From the NCBI GenBank assembly GCA_009873655.1, contig WAIB01000005.1:1-54688 (forward strand): a DNA stretch of 54,688 bases, in the 5' to 3' direction. The stretch's first letter is position 1, and every line of letters starts with the position of its first letter. Of this stretch, positions 1 through 8,161 are shown in pieces. This DNA is from Nitrospinota bacterium. GTDB taxonomy: Bacteria > Nitrospinota > Nitrospinia > Nitrospinales > VA-1. Under the pieces are notes generated by a model. That model ran no database searches. It was not told where the DNA came from and worked only from the letters and a program-made list of their open reading frames with translations. A program made the translations under genes and the position numbers.

Positions 1-997
1 CGATATCTACATTCTCTCCCAACACACTGTCCCCAATGAAGGAAAGCCGGCCAATTTGCGTGTTGTCCATGACAACACAGTTTTTTAATTCCACCCCACT
101 GCCTGCCTCGCAGTTCTTCCCCAAGGAGGTGTAGCTTCTTATAAGTGAATTGTTTCCTATATAGCTTCCTCGACCGATGGAACAGGGCCCTTCAATAACT
201 GCCCCCGCCTTGATCAACACCTCATCTTCAATTTTGACAATGCCCTGTAATGTCACATTGGCTTCCATAGTCGCTGTCTTGGCAATGGAAGACTCTGTCC
301 AGGAATCCATAATCATTTTATTAGCCATTAATACTTCCCAGGGACGTACCACATCCAGCCATTCATCCTCCCACATGGATGCCCGCAGGCCATCGCCCGC
401 GACCATTTTCTTGAGAGCTTTTTCCATCGATGAATCATTGGATTCCAACAGTTGGAAAAAAGAGGCCGGCAAAATGAAGACCCCGGCCAAAACATAGTTG
501 CCAAGGTTGTTACTCTTCGGTTTTTCAACGATTTTGGTGATCTCCATTTGCGCATTGAGGAAAACATTTCCAAACTCCTGGTTAGACGGCGGCAGACAAA
601 TGGATGCCACAGGGGATTTGAAGGCATGGAAAGATTGCTGGATTTTGCTGAATATATTGTCCGCGGTGAGGATGTCACCATAAATCAAAAGAAAATATTC
701 GCCCGGGGAAATTTTATTTTTTACCTGCAATACAGCGTTTCCAATTCCCCGATTTTGCTTTTGCTCTACATAATGAATATTTAATCCATCGTGATCATGT
801 TCTTGAAGGGCTTCAATCAATTTTTCCCTTTTGTGCCCCACAACAACAAAAATATCGTTGATGCCGGAGTTTTTTAACAATTCCAGAGAGTTGTCCAAAA
901 TGGTTCGACCGGCAACGCCAATCATAGGTTGGGGGCGTGTATCCGAAAAAGGACTGATATGAGCACCTTTTCCTGCAGCTAAAATGATAGCTTTCAT
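1..997 (-). CDS. Degenerate sugar-nucleotidyltransferase with left-handed beta-helix domain (partial, 3' end outside window)
   Basis: The ATG is at 997 and the gene runs off the left edge, giving 332 readable codons. Residues 1-230 follow the sugar-1-phosphate nucleotidyltransferase fold: MKAIILAAGKG at the start, a YGDI metal-site segment near residue 110, and a VEKPK segment. From about residue 240 hexapeptide repeats of the left-handed beta-helix type follow (for example VIEGPCSIGRGSYIG). The architecture matches bifunctional GlmU-like proteins. The signature is eroded: GTR reads GAH (His13), the PK lysine reads PQ (Gln23), and the GTGHA-like segment reads GIGNA. It lies 29 bp after the stand-alone GlmU domain gene and is probably in its operon. 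I infer a structural or acetyltransferase role rather than nucleotidyl transfer. The family is certain; the function is not. Confidence 0.85.
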   Translation of the reverse strand, partial: MKAIILAAGKGAHISPFSDTRPQPMIGVAGRTILDNSLELLKNSGINDIFVVVGHKREKLIEALQEHDHDGLNIHYVEQKQNRGIGNAVLQVKNKISPGEYFLLIYGDILTADNIFSKIQQSFHAFKSPVASICLPPSNQEFGNVFLNAQMEITKIVEKPKSNNLGNYVLAGVFILPASFFQLLESNDSSMEKALKKMVAGDGLRASMWEDEWLDVVRPWEVLMANKMIMDSWTESSIAKTATMEANVTLQGIVKIEDEVLIKAGAVIEGPCSIGRGSYIGNNSLIRSYTSLGKNCEAGSGVELKNCVVMDNTQIGRLSFIGDSVLGENVDI

Positions 998-1026
998 TTA
1001 GAAAATCCGATGGGAACGAATATGTT

Positions 1027-1782
1027 CTATTCTGAGGGTGAGGGCCGATTTTTTAACAGCTGTTCAACTCGTTTCAGGTCATCAGGAGTATTGATACCAA
1101 TAATCTCATCCGCATCCTCTGTTTGAACCGATGCTACCGGGCACCCAATTTTAACTGAGTATTCTAATGTATCGGTCAAATAATATTCTTTCTGAATATT
1201 ATCATCATCAATTGAGGTTAAAGCCTTGAAAAACAAATCCTTATCAAAACAATATACTCCGGAATTGAATTCGTCAACCTCTTTCTCTTTGTCAGTAGCT
1301 TCCCGGTGCTCAACAATCTTTAAAAAAGAGCCGTCTTCATCGCGTATTATGCGACCAAAATCGTTTTCTGCCTTACTTTTAAGCGTCAAAACAGTGCACT
1401 TGGCGTTCTTGTCATTGTGCTCCTGCAACAGCCGCTCCAGTGTTTCGGCCTTTATTAGAGGCATGTCTCCACATAATACAACAATACGGCCTTCAAAGTC
1501 AGCCAATGCCTGCTCCGCCTGTCCCGCCGCGTGGCCGGTTCCCCGTTGTTCTTTCTGAAGGACAAACTCCAGGCCCCGGTTAGAGAATATTTCCTCGACA
1601 CGGTCAGCCTGGTGCCCCACCACCACTACGGTTCGGGAGGGATTCAAAGTCCGAGCTGCATCGAGCACAAATTCCAGTGTGGGTTTTCCTGCTACAGGTA
1701 TGAGAACTTTGGCGAGGGAGTTTTGCATGCGGGTGCCCTTACCCGCTGCAAGAATGATGACCGCTAGGTCTTGCTCTTGCAT
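1027..1782 (-). CDS. glmU: GlmU-type UDP-GlcNAc pyrophosphorylase domain, stand-alone
   Basis: This cytoplasmic enzyme is expected to join UTP and GlcNAc-1-phosphate into UDP-GlcNAc for peptidoglycan and lipopolysaccharide. Residues 10-19 carry the intact LAAGKGTRM loop with Arg18 and Lys25, at the same numbers as the catalytic residues of E. coli GlmU. The EQRGTGHA segment, the CGDMPLI metal site and the IIGINTPDDL end of the domain are also present. The product is 251 residues, about half the usual 450, because the C-terminal beta-helix acetyltransferase domain is absent. The ATG at 1782 overlaps the upstream fis-like gene by 19 bp, suggesting translational coupling. The missing domain may be supplied by the next gene (1-997). 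Other specificities such as MurNAc-1-P or GlcN-1-P are possible. Confidence 0.88.
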   Translation of the reverse strand: MQEQDLAVIILAAGKGTRMQNSLAKVLIPVAGKPTLEFVLDAARTLNPSRTVVVVGHQADRVEEIFSNRGLEFVLQKEQRGTGHAAGQAEQALADFEGRIVVLCGDMPLIKAETLERLLQEHNDKNAKCTVLTLKSKAENDFGRIIRDEDGSFLKIVEHREATDKEKEVDEFNSGVYCFDKDLFFKALTSIDDDNIQKEYYLTDTLEYSVKIGCPVASVQTEDADEIIGINTPDDLKRVEQLLKNRPSPSE

Positions 1783-2045
1783 TTAATTTCGTATTCCGCG
1801 ATCTTTTTTCTTAATGTATTTCGATTTATTCCCAAAATATTTGCCGCTTGTGTCTGATTGCCGTTGGTCTCTTTCAAAACAATTTCAACTAACGGTTTTT
1901 CAATGCCTCCCATGATCAACTCGTGAAGGTGGCCATTGTTTTTTTCATCCATGGCACTTACATATTGTTTGATGGATTTATCGAGCCATTTTTCAAGAAA
2001 TGTGTGTACTTTTTTTTGAGTGTTCTGCATTTTAGGAGAATTCAT
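1764..2045 (-). CDS. fis: Fis-like helix-turn-helix DNA-binding protein
   Basis: This small nucleoid or regulatory protein has 93 residues from the ATG at 2045. A longer TTG-started version from 2081 is possible, but 93 residues is close to the 98 of E. coli Fis. The last 45 residues match the Fis/NtrC C-terminal DNA-binding domain, including IEKPLVEIVLKETNGNQTQA followed by ANILGINRNTLRKKI. No AAA+ or receiver domain precedes it, so it is a Fis-type protein rather than a sigma54 activator. It overlaps glmU by 19 bp and is the first gene of that operon. The targets cannot be deduced from the sequence. Confidence 0.85.
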   Translation of the reverse strand: MNSPKMQNTQKKVHTFLEKWLDKSIKQYVSAMDEKNNGHLHELIMGGIEKPLVEIVLKETNGNQTQAANILGINRNTLRKKIAEYEIKCKSKT

Positions 2046-2106
2046 TATTGACCCTGAAATAATACGCGGCGCCCTCCCCAAGGCTTGCTGTGGCTTGATT
2101 GCGGGG

Positions 2107-2135
2107 ATATTAGCAGACTACTTAAACACGGTCAA
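2107..2135 (-). promoter_or_regulatory. Sigma70-type promoter of the fis-glmU operon
   Basis: On the minus strand TTGACC (2130-2135) is followed after 17 bp by TAATAT (2107-2112). Both hexamers are close to consensus and the spacing is ideal. Transcription would begin near 2100, about 55 bp before the chosen fis ATG. Confidence 0.7.
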
Positions 2136-2175
2136 GCGGGGACTTGTTTCCCTTTAAAAGTCACATAATTACAGG

Positions 2176-2205
2176 TTGCACATTTTCCATGCTCTGGTCT
2201 AAGAT
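2176..2205 (+). promoter_or_regulatory. Possible promoter of mtaB
   Basis: TTGCAC (2176-2181) and TAAGAT (2200-2205) are 18 bp apart and 66 bp before the mtaB ATG. A TATAAT at about 2215 is an alternative -10 but has no good -35. The call is tentative. Confidence 0.35.
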
Positions 2206-2270
2206 AAAAACCTATATAATTTATTAGCATTTTATAAATTCTTCTTTAAAAGGTTTTTCGAGATTAACGT

Positions 2271-3581
2271 ATGAAAGTTGCCTGCATCACATTAGGGTGT
2301 CGAACAAACCAGCATGATACCGCGGAAATGCAAACCCTTCTCGAACAGGAAGGATTTGTCATGGTCGGCCAGCGGGAAAAAGCCGACGCCTATGTCATCA
2401 ACACCTGCACCGTTACACAAAAAAGTGATACCAGTTCGCGACAAGCAGTTAAAAAATCTCTAAACCTCAACCCCAATGCCCTGGTGGTTTTTACCGGGTG
2501 CTACGCCCAACTGAACCCGCAAGAAGCCGCTGGATTAGCGGGACTTGATTTTGTGCTGGGGAATGCCGACAAGCTGGAAATCGCTAAATTACTTAAAAGC
2601 AAATTAGGAAACTGGCAAAAATCGGATACCACCGAAATAGTCATGTCCGATATCCATAAAAAAAGAATATTCCGAACCATTCCAGTCAAGAACTTCCAGG
2701 GAATGACCAAGGCTTTCATTAAAGTTCAAACAGGCTGTGATGAAAAATGCTCCTTTTGCACGGTGGTCCGGGCCCGCGGAAAATCGGTCAGCGATGACCG
2801 CGAAAACATTCTAAAAAATATCGACGAAGCGATTTATTCCGGTTTTAAAGAAATCACTTTAACGGGAATCAATCTCGGGACCTGGGGAATGGATAAGGGA
2901 GAAAATTTTTCTTCCCTTGTTTACGATATCGCTCAAATTCCAGGAGATTTTAGGGTGAGACTCAGCTCCATCAACCCCATGGAAATAGATAATGATTTAA
3001 TTCGGCTGATCGCAGGGTCAGAAAAAATCTGCTCGCATCTGCATATTCCCCTTCAAAGTGGTGACGATGAAGTCTTAAAGAGAATGAGGAGAAATTATAA
3101 TCGCGACCAATATTTGGATGTCGTCCATCGCGCCGCCAGCGCCATCCCCAATCTGGGTCTGGGAGCCGATGTCATTGTAGGGTTTCCTGGAGAAACAGAG
3201 GCCGCCTTCGAAAACACCCGAAAAATAATTGAAGACCTCCCCTTCTCTTACCTGCATGTTTTTTCTTACTCGCCGAGGCGTGGAACGGAAGCGAATGACT
3301 ACAAAGATGACGTCCCTGGAAATATTAAAAAGGAAAGGAATAAAATCCTCTCAGAATTAGCCAAAGAAAAAGGTCTGAAGTTTAAAAACAGGTTTTTAAA
3401 CAAAACTACGACTGTACTTATCGAAAATCAGCGCGATAAAAAAACCGGAAAACTTAAAGGGCATACCGACAACTATATTCCCATCAGCATAGACGGGCCC
3501 GACCCCTATAAAAACAGCCTTATACCCATCACCCTGCAAAAGGTTTCAGGAGATTACGTTGAAGGATGCGTCCTCTCATAA
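2271..3581 (+). CDS. mtaB: tRNA (N6-threonylcarbamoyladenosine-37) methylthiotransferase
   Basis: This radical-SAM enzyme adds a methylthio group to t6A37 of ANN-decoding tRNAs. The N-terminal UPF0004 domain has the three auxiliary-cluster cysteines, Cys10 (TLGCRTNQ), Cys46 (NTCTV) and Cys77 (TGCYAQ). The radical-SAM CxxxCxxC motif is Cys156, Cys160 and Cys163 (GCDEKCSFC), followed by RARGKS. A TRAM-like tail ends the 436-residue protein. The LGCRTNQ signature and RARG motif favour MtaB over MiaB or RimO. The stop overlaps the start of the SAM hydrolase gene by 16 bp, so the two are probably co-translated. Confidence 0.92.
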   Translation: MKVACITLGCRTNQHDTAEMQTLLEQEGFVMVGQREKADAYVINTCTVTQKSDTSSRQAVKKSLNLNPNALVVFTGCYAQLNPQEAAGLAGLDFVLGNADKLEIAKLLKSKLGNWQKSDTTEIVMSDIHKKRIFRTIPVKNFQGMTKAFIKVQTGCDEKCSFCTVVRARGKSVSDDRENILKNIDEAIYSGFKEITLTGINLGTWGMDKGENFSSLVYDIAQIPGDFRVRLSSINPMEIDNDLIRLIAGSEKICSHLHIPLQSGDDEVLKRMRRNYNRDQYLDVVHRAASAIPNLGLGADVIVGFPGETEAAFENTRKIIEDLPFSYLHVFSYSPRRGTEANDYKDDVPGNIKKERNKILSELAKEKGLKFKNRFLNKTTTVLIENQRDKKTGKLKGHTDNYIPISIDGPDPYKNSLIPITLQKVSGDYVEGCVLS

Positions 3582-4444
3582 CCCTCACTACCGACTTTGG
3601 TCTTGACGACCCTTTTGTAGGAATCATGAAAGGGGTGATTTTGAATATAGCCCCCGATGCTCATATCATTGACATTACCCACAACATTGAACCGCAAAAT
3701 ATTCTGCAGGCAGCACGGGTCTTAAACGCAACCTTTCCCTGGTTTCCCAGGAAAACCATTCACGTTGTGGTAGTAGACCCGGGTGTCGGCGGGCCTGAAA
3801 TAAAGAAATCTCCAGAAACTAAAAAAAAGTCACCGAAAGCAAAAAGCAACAATCTCTCTTTAATCACAGAAGGCCGCGGGCCGGTAGGGAAAAGACCGAT
3901 GGTGATACAATCGAAATTCCAAACCTTCATCGGCCCGGACAATGGCGTTCTTACGCCTGCCTTGGGCCAGGAATCCAGGGCTTACGAAATTAACAATCCA
4001 AAATATTTTCTAAAAAATATCTCCAATACGTTTCATGGACGCGACTTGTTTGCCCCCGTAGCCGCCTGGATGGCAACAGGAATCTCTCCTTCCAAAATGG
4101 GCCCCCGGCTCCTGAAACCAACCCACTTGAACCTGCCGGAAGCGGTCAAAAAAAACAACCGGATTGAAGGAGAAATCATCTACATCGATCGTTTTGGAAA
4201 CGCTACCACAAATATTCCCGCAGAATTAATCCATGAAACCTTCGAACCATCAGATAAAATAGAAATCCAGGCCGGCAAAGAAAGAATAAGAGGACTCGTC
4301 ACAGGTTATTATCAGGTGAATCAAAATAAACCCGGGGCAATCATTAACAGCTGGAACCAACTCGAAATTTTTTGCCGTGAATCCAACGCTGAAAAAAAAC
4401 TTAAATTAAAAACGGGACAAACGGTCACTATAAAAGAAGCTTAA
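3566..4444 (+). CDS. SAM hydrolase (adenosine-forming), DUF62 family
   Basis: The family uses an activated water or hydroxide to split S-adenosylmethionine into adenosine and methionine. The relevant motifs are visible: TTDFGLDDPFVG at the N-terminus, VVDPGVGG, FIGPDNGVL, FHGRDLFAP, and the C-terminal domain segment IYIDRFGNATTNI. The protein is 292 residues, slightly longer than usual, because about 35 Lys/Ser-rich residues are inserted between VDPGVGG and the IGPDNG strand (nt about 3795-3930). The start ATG follows GAAGG and lies inside the mtaB end. Pairing with a radical-SAM enzyme is suggestive but the physiological role of this family is unsettled. Confidence 0.85.
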   Translation: MRPLITLTTDFGLDDPFVGIMKGVILNIAPDAHIIDITHNIEPQNILQAARVLNATFPWFPRKTIHVVVVDPGVGGPEIKKSPETKKKSPKAKSNNLSLITEGRGPVGKRPMVIQSKFQTFIGPDNGVLTPALGQESRAYEINNPKYFLKNISNTFHGRDLFAPVAAWMATGISPSKMGPRLLKPTHLNLPEAVKKNNRIEGEIIYIDRFGNATTNIPAELIHETFEPSDKIEIQAGKERIRGLVTGYYQVNQNKPGAIINSWNQLEIFCRESNAEKKLKLKTGQTVTIKEA

Positions 4445-4491
4445 AAAGGGTCCGGTTCTGAAAATCTGCAATCTGAACAATATAAAAATTT

Positions 4492-4965
4492 ATGGCATCC
4501 CAGGAGCCCCAAGGTATTAAAATCGTCTGCCAGAATAAAAAAGCACGCCACAATTACAATATTGAGGACTCTTTTGAAGCGGGACTGGTATTAAAGGGAA
4601 CCGAGGTCAAATCTTTGAGAAATGGGAAAGCCAACCTTGTGGACAGTTATGCCACCATTGATGGAAACGAGGCATGGTTGAATCATTTCCATATTGATCC
4701 TTATACTCCCGCCACGCAGTTCAATCACCACCCCATGCGAAAGCGAAAATTGCTTTTGCACAAAAGAGAAATCAACAAACTCATTGGGAAAACCCAGGAA
4801 AAGGGCTGCACCCTGGTTCCTTTGAAAATCTATTTCAAAAACGGAAAAGCCAAGGTGGATCTGGGTATCGCTAAAGCAAAAAAGCTTTACGATAAGCGGG
4901 CGACACTTAAGAAACAGGAATCGATCCGTGAGATGGATCGGGCCATAAAATCCCGAAACCGGTAA
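4492..4965 (+). CDS. smpB: SsrA-binding protein SmpB
   Basis: SmpB binds tmRNA and delivers it to stalled ribosomes for trans-translation. The 157-residue protein has the family hallmarks: NKKARHNYNIEDSFEAGLVL near the start, GTEVKSLRNGKANL, the HPMRKRKLLLHKREI segment, GCTLVPLKIYFKNGKAKV, and a basic tail (KLYDKRATLKKQESIREMDR) that inserts into the decoding site. The tmRNA gene itself was not seen in this window. The gene follows the SAM hydrolase by 47 bp on the same strand. Confidence 0.96.
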   Translation: MASQEPQGIKIVCQNKKARHNYNIEDSFEAGLVLKGTEVKSLRNGKANLVDSYATIDGNEAWLNHFHIDPYTPATQFNHHPMRKRKLLLHKREINKLIGKTQEKGCTLVPLKIYFKNGKAKVDLGIAKAKKLYDKRATLKKQESIREMDRAIKSRNR

Positions 4966-4996
4966 TTAAACCAGGATTATCAAGGAAGGGGAGAAG

Positions 4997-5986
4997 ATGG
5001 AAACAGACAAGTTAATCGGAAAAATATTACAGGGTTATCAACCCGCCTGTGTCGTCATAACGGCAAATGAATTAAAAATTTTCGACGAACTCAAGCAACC
5101 TGTCACGGCAAAACAGGTCGCCGAAAACCGAAACCTGGATCCCGAAGCATGCGAACGGCTGCTCAACGCCCTCACTTCCCTGGAAATCGTTACCAAAGAA
5201 AATAATACTTACCATCTGCCGCAAGATTCACAGGAATTCCTCGTCACCGGAGGCAGCCATTCGCTGCAACAGTGGATACAGCTCTCAGCCGACCTTTATC
5301 CCGTATGGGGTCAACTGTCAGCATTTATCAAGTCGGGAATCCTCATCAAAAGTATTATGGACATGTTGGGAGGCGATCCGCATAAAATGCGCGCCTTCAC
5401 CGATGCCATGCACGATAAGGCACTCAAGGCAACCTGGATGATTGCCCGGGAGATTCCCGTAGGGGACGCAAAAAACATGCTGGATGTGGGGGGAGGACCC
5501 GGCACCTATGCATTGGAATGGTGTAAACTCCACACTCATTTGAAAGCAACTGTATTTGACATTCCCCCCGTTTTGGAAGTCGCCAAAAACTACATTGAAA
5601 AATATCAACTGGAAGAACGCGTCAGTACCAAACCAGGGGATTTTCATAAGGACGATCTGGGGGATTCCCAATACGACCTGGTTTTGATGGCGAACATCCT
5701 CCATATGTATGATGCCGACATGGGAAATGCGGTGGTATCAAAAGCGGTGAAAGCCTTGCAACCGGGGGGGCGCATCGTACTGCATGGGTTCTGTACCGAT
5801 GAAGACCAGACCGGTCCTCTTGACGATACGTTGTTCAGTCTCAACATCGGAATGCTGACCGAAGGGGGACGGGCGCACCCGGTAAACGAAAAAATCAATT
5901 GGCTTAAGGGATCCGGGGTTTCCGATATTCGTTATTTCAGGGTTGAAGCAACACCGACGGGAGTTATAACCGGGATACGTAGTTAA
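4997..5986 (+). CDS. SAM-dependent O-methyltransferase, acetylserotonin-type
   Basis: The 329-residue protein has a plant-type O-methyltransferase layout. A winged-helix dimerisation domain covers about residues 10-90 (ELKIFDELKQPVTAKQVAE, then ERLLNALTSL). A Rossmann domain follows, with the SAM loop LDVGGGPGTYALEW near residues 161-174, an acidic AdoMet-ribose residue in VFDIP, and LQPGGRIVLHGF. It has a strong ribosome-binding site (AAGGGGAGAAG before the ATG at 4997). The substrate is unknown; relatives methylate small aromatic or polyketide-like hydroxyls. The neighbours do not form a biosynthetic cluster that would name a product. Confidence 0.8.
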   Translation: METDKLIGKILQGYQPACVVITANELKIFDELKQPVTAKQVAENRNLDPEACERLLNALTSLEIVTKENNTYHLPQDSQEFLVTGGSHSLQQWIQLSADLYPVWGQLSAFIKSGILIKSIMDMLGGDPHKMRAFTDAMHDKALKATWMIAREIPVGDAKNMLDVGGGPGTYALEWCKLHTHLKATVFDIPPVLEVAKNYIEKYQLEERVSTKPGDFHKDDLGDSQYDLVLMANILHMYDADMGNAVVSKAVKALQPGGRIVLHGFCTDEDQTGPLDDTLFSLNIGMLTEGGRAHPVNEKINWLKGSGVSDIRYFRVEATPTGVITGIRS

Positions 5987-5996
5987 TGCTGACCTG

Positions 5997-6905
5997 TCAG
6001 GGTGTTGCCTTGTAGACAACCAATGTCACTCCCGTAACGGCAATCGCCCCACCCCAGTAACCCATCATGCCCACCAGGTCGGGCTGCAAATTGGCAAAAC
6101 CCATTTCAGGTAAAATTTTCATCCCCAGCAGAGTGATCAGCGGATTGAGAGAAATGATGACGCTTATAATTGCCAACGGCAGGTATTTCACCGCTTCAGC
6201 CAGGGCACCGTATGCCAGCAGGGTATTGATCCCGCAGAATACCAACGCCAGCCAGGGGTTGAACCCTGCAGAAGCGAATTCCCTCCATTCAACAGTCCCT
6301 GCCAGTACCAGAGTCGCAACGGCATAGACAAGAAAATTTAATGGCTGGGCTCCGTAACTCCGACTTAGAAATTTTTGCGAAATCATATAACCCACCCATA
6401 CTAAAGCTGCCAACTGAATGAGGAAATCCGCATAAACATACGAATTGTTTGAAACCCGACTTTGTTGATCGAAGAAAAACAGGATCAATCCCGCGGCGGC
6501 TATGAACATCCCCAAAACCTGTCTGGGGAGCAATCGCTCATGGAACACGAGAACACCGGTAATCACCAGGAACACCGATGCGGTTTGAATCAGTACCGCC
6601 ATATTTGAAGGGCCGCTCATGTCAACGGCCAGGGTAACCCAATAATAATTTGCCGCTAAACACAAACCCCCGAAAATTCCCATCCACGGGGGTGTTTTAA
6701 GAATGTTTAAAGGGCGATGTCCTTTAAAAGAAAGGAATATTCCCAGGATCACAAATGCCAAAGAAAAACGGAACCAGGCAATGGTACCTGATGTGAATCC
6801 CTGAAGAGATATCTTCAGAATGATCGGCAATATTCCCCAAAGCAGAGCCGTAACGGCTGAAAGCAAGATGCCCCGCAGAAAATGGTGCTCAACGGTCCTG
6901 TTCAT
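5997..6905 (-). CDS. EamA/DMT-superfamily transporter
   Basis: The 302-residue inner-membrane protein has about ten hydrophobic segments arranged as two EamA repeats (about residues 12-140 and 155-298). The first repeat opens with AVTALLWGILPIILK, and the second contains ISVIISLNPLITLLG near its end. Members export amino acids, metabolites or drugs, and the substrate cannot be read from the sequence. The start at 6905 has AAGGGTCGGA just upstream. It is the last gene of the ispA-dxs-hisB-hisH string, with 35 bp between hisH and its start, and converges on the methyltransferase gene ending at 5986. Confidence 0.82.
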   Translation of the reverse strand: MNRTVEHHFLRGILLSAVTALLWGILPIILKISLQGFTSGTIAWFRFSLAFVILGIFLSFKGHRPLNILKTPPWMGIFGGLCLAANYYWVTLAVDMSGPSNMAVLIQTASVFLVITGVLVFHERLLPRQVLGMFIAAAGLILFFFDQQSRVSNNSYVYADFLIQLAALVWVGYMISQKFLSRSYGAQPLNFLVYAVATLVLAGTVEWREFASAGFNPWLALVFCGINTLLAYGALAEAVKYLPLAIISVIISLNPLITLLGMKILPEMGFANLQPDLVGMMGYWGGAIAVTGVTLVVYKATP

Positions 6906-6940
6906 TCCGACCCTTGGTTAATTTATCGTGATGAAAACTT

Positions 6941-7573
6941 TTAGGATGAAAGCCTGGAAAAATTTCTGAGGACGGCAAGGCCAAGCCTTTGGCTTTTTTC
7001 CGGGTGAAACTGGAAGGCATGAATATTTTCATGATGGACCCCAGAAACAAAATCGATTCCATAATTTGTAGTTGTGGCCACTGTGGTTTTATCTTCTGGC
7101 ACCACGTAGTAAGAATGAACAAAATAAAAATAGGATCGGTTTGGAACCGAATCGAATAAAGGATGAGAAGGTTTTACCTCAACATTGTTCCAACCCATAT
7201 GGGGTATTTTAAGGGGTTCGCCTGTATCCGATTTCAGCTTCGCATCTTTAAATCCAACCACCTTGCCCTTAAGGATATCAAGACCCGATACCGAACCGAA
7301 TTCTTCCGCCTGACTGAAGAGAAGCTGCAACCCAAGGCAAATCCCAAGAAATGGTCTGCCGCTTTGAATCGATTTTTGGACGGTGTCAATGAGACCAAAC
7401 CGGTCCAGGTTGTCCATACAGGCTTTGAAGGCACCTACCCCCGGCAGGACAATGGATTTGGCTGAAAGTATTTTCTGTGAATCACTGGTGATAATCGCAT
7501 CGGCACCTACTGCCTCGAATCCCTTTTGCACGGAACGGAGATTCCCCATTCCGTAATCGATAATAGCGATCAA
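6941..7573 (-). CDS. hisH: Imidazole glycerol phosphate synthase, glutaminase subunit
   Basis: HisH releases ammonia from glutamine and channels it to HisF, which makes imidazole-glycerol phosphate and AICAR in histidine synthesis. The class I amidotransferase triad is visible: Cys79 in GICLGLQ, and His190 with Glu192 in FHPEKSQ. The oxyanion strand LPGVGAF is near residues 43-49. The length is 210 residues, typical of the family. The start is a TTG at 7573, directly abutting the hisB stop and preceded by AAGGGAA. hisF was not found in the window, so the partner subunit must be encoded elsewhere. Confidence 0.94.
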   Translation of the reverse strand: MIAIIDYGMGNLRSVQKGFEAVGADAIITSDSQKILSAKSIVLPGVGAFKACMDNLDRFGLIDTVQKSIQSGRPFLGICLGLQLLFSQAEEFGSVSGLDILKGKVVGFKDAKLKSDTGEPLKIPHMGWNNVEVKPSHPLFDSVPNRSYFYFVHSYYVVPEDKTTVATTTNYGIDFVSGVHHENIHAFQFHPEKSQRLGLAVLRNFSRLSS

Positions 7574-8161
7574 TTAAAGAGTTCCCTTGGTAGAGGGGAT
7601 ATCGCTCGTTCGGGAGTCAATTGAACAAGCGGAATCAAGCGATCGGGCAAATGCTTTGAACAGAGCTTCTGTTATGTGATGCAGGTTATTCCAGTAAGGA
7701 GAATTTAAATGCAGGGTGATATCACTGTTGGCAGAAAAAGCCTGAAAAAACTCGGGAACAAGTTCTACATCGAAATCTCCCAGTTTGGCTTTGGGCAACT
7801 CCACATTGAACACAAAATAAGCCCGGCCACTGATATCAATGATGCATTGGGCAAGCGCTTCATTGAGCGGAACATTGGCCTCCGCAAACCGGCGAATGCC
7901 TTTTTTTTCTCCCAAGGCCTCCTTGAAAGCCTGGCCCACAGCAATACCCACATCTTCAACCGTATGGTGAAAATCAATATGTGTATCGCCCTGAGCTTTT
8001 ACTTTTAAATCAAAATAACCATGCTTTGCCAATTGGGAAAGCATATGGTCAAGAAAAGGAATGGGGGTTTGAATATCCTGATCCCCGGAACCATCCAGAT
8101 TCAGACTGACTTCGATTTGAGTTTCGCTGGTGGAGCGTTTTACGTGGGAGGTTCTAGCCAT
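7574..8161 (-). CDS. hisB: Imidazoleglycerol-phosphate dehydratase
   Basis: This manganese enzyme dehydrates imidazole-glycerol phosphate to imidazole-acetol phosphate in histidine synthesis. The metal-binding motifs are present: FLDHMLSQLAKHG, DTHIDFHHTVEDVGI, NSPYWNNLHHITEALFKAFA. The protein is 195 residues, the size of the monofunctional dehydratase, with no phosphatase domain. The ATG at 8161 overlaps the end of dxs by 8 bp and the stop abuts hisH. Thus histidine genes are translationally coupled to an isoprenoid gene, an unusual pairing. Confidence 0.95.
   Translation of the reverse strand: MARTSHVKRSTSETQIEVSLNLDGSGDQDIQTPIPFLDHMLSQLAKHGYFDLKVKAQGDTHIDFHHTVEDVGIAVGQAFKEALGEKKGIRRFAEANVPLNEALAQCIIDISGRAYFVFNVELPKAKLGDFDVELVPEFFQAFSANSDITLHLNSPYWNNLHHITEALFKAFARSLDSACSIDSRTSDIPSTKGTL

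Noticed and set aside
177-784. Plus-strand open frames in the first kilobase
   Set aside because: They are antisense to the nucleotidyltransferase/beta-helix gene, which has clear family motifs on the minus strand.
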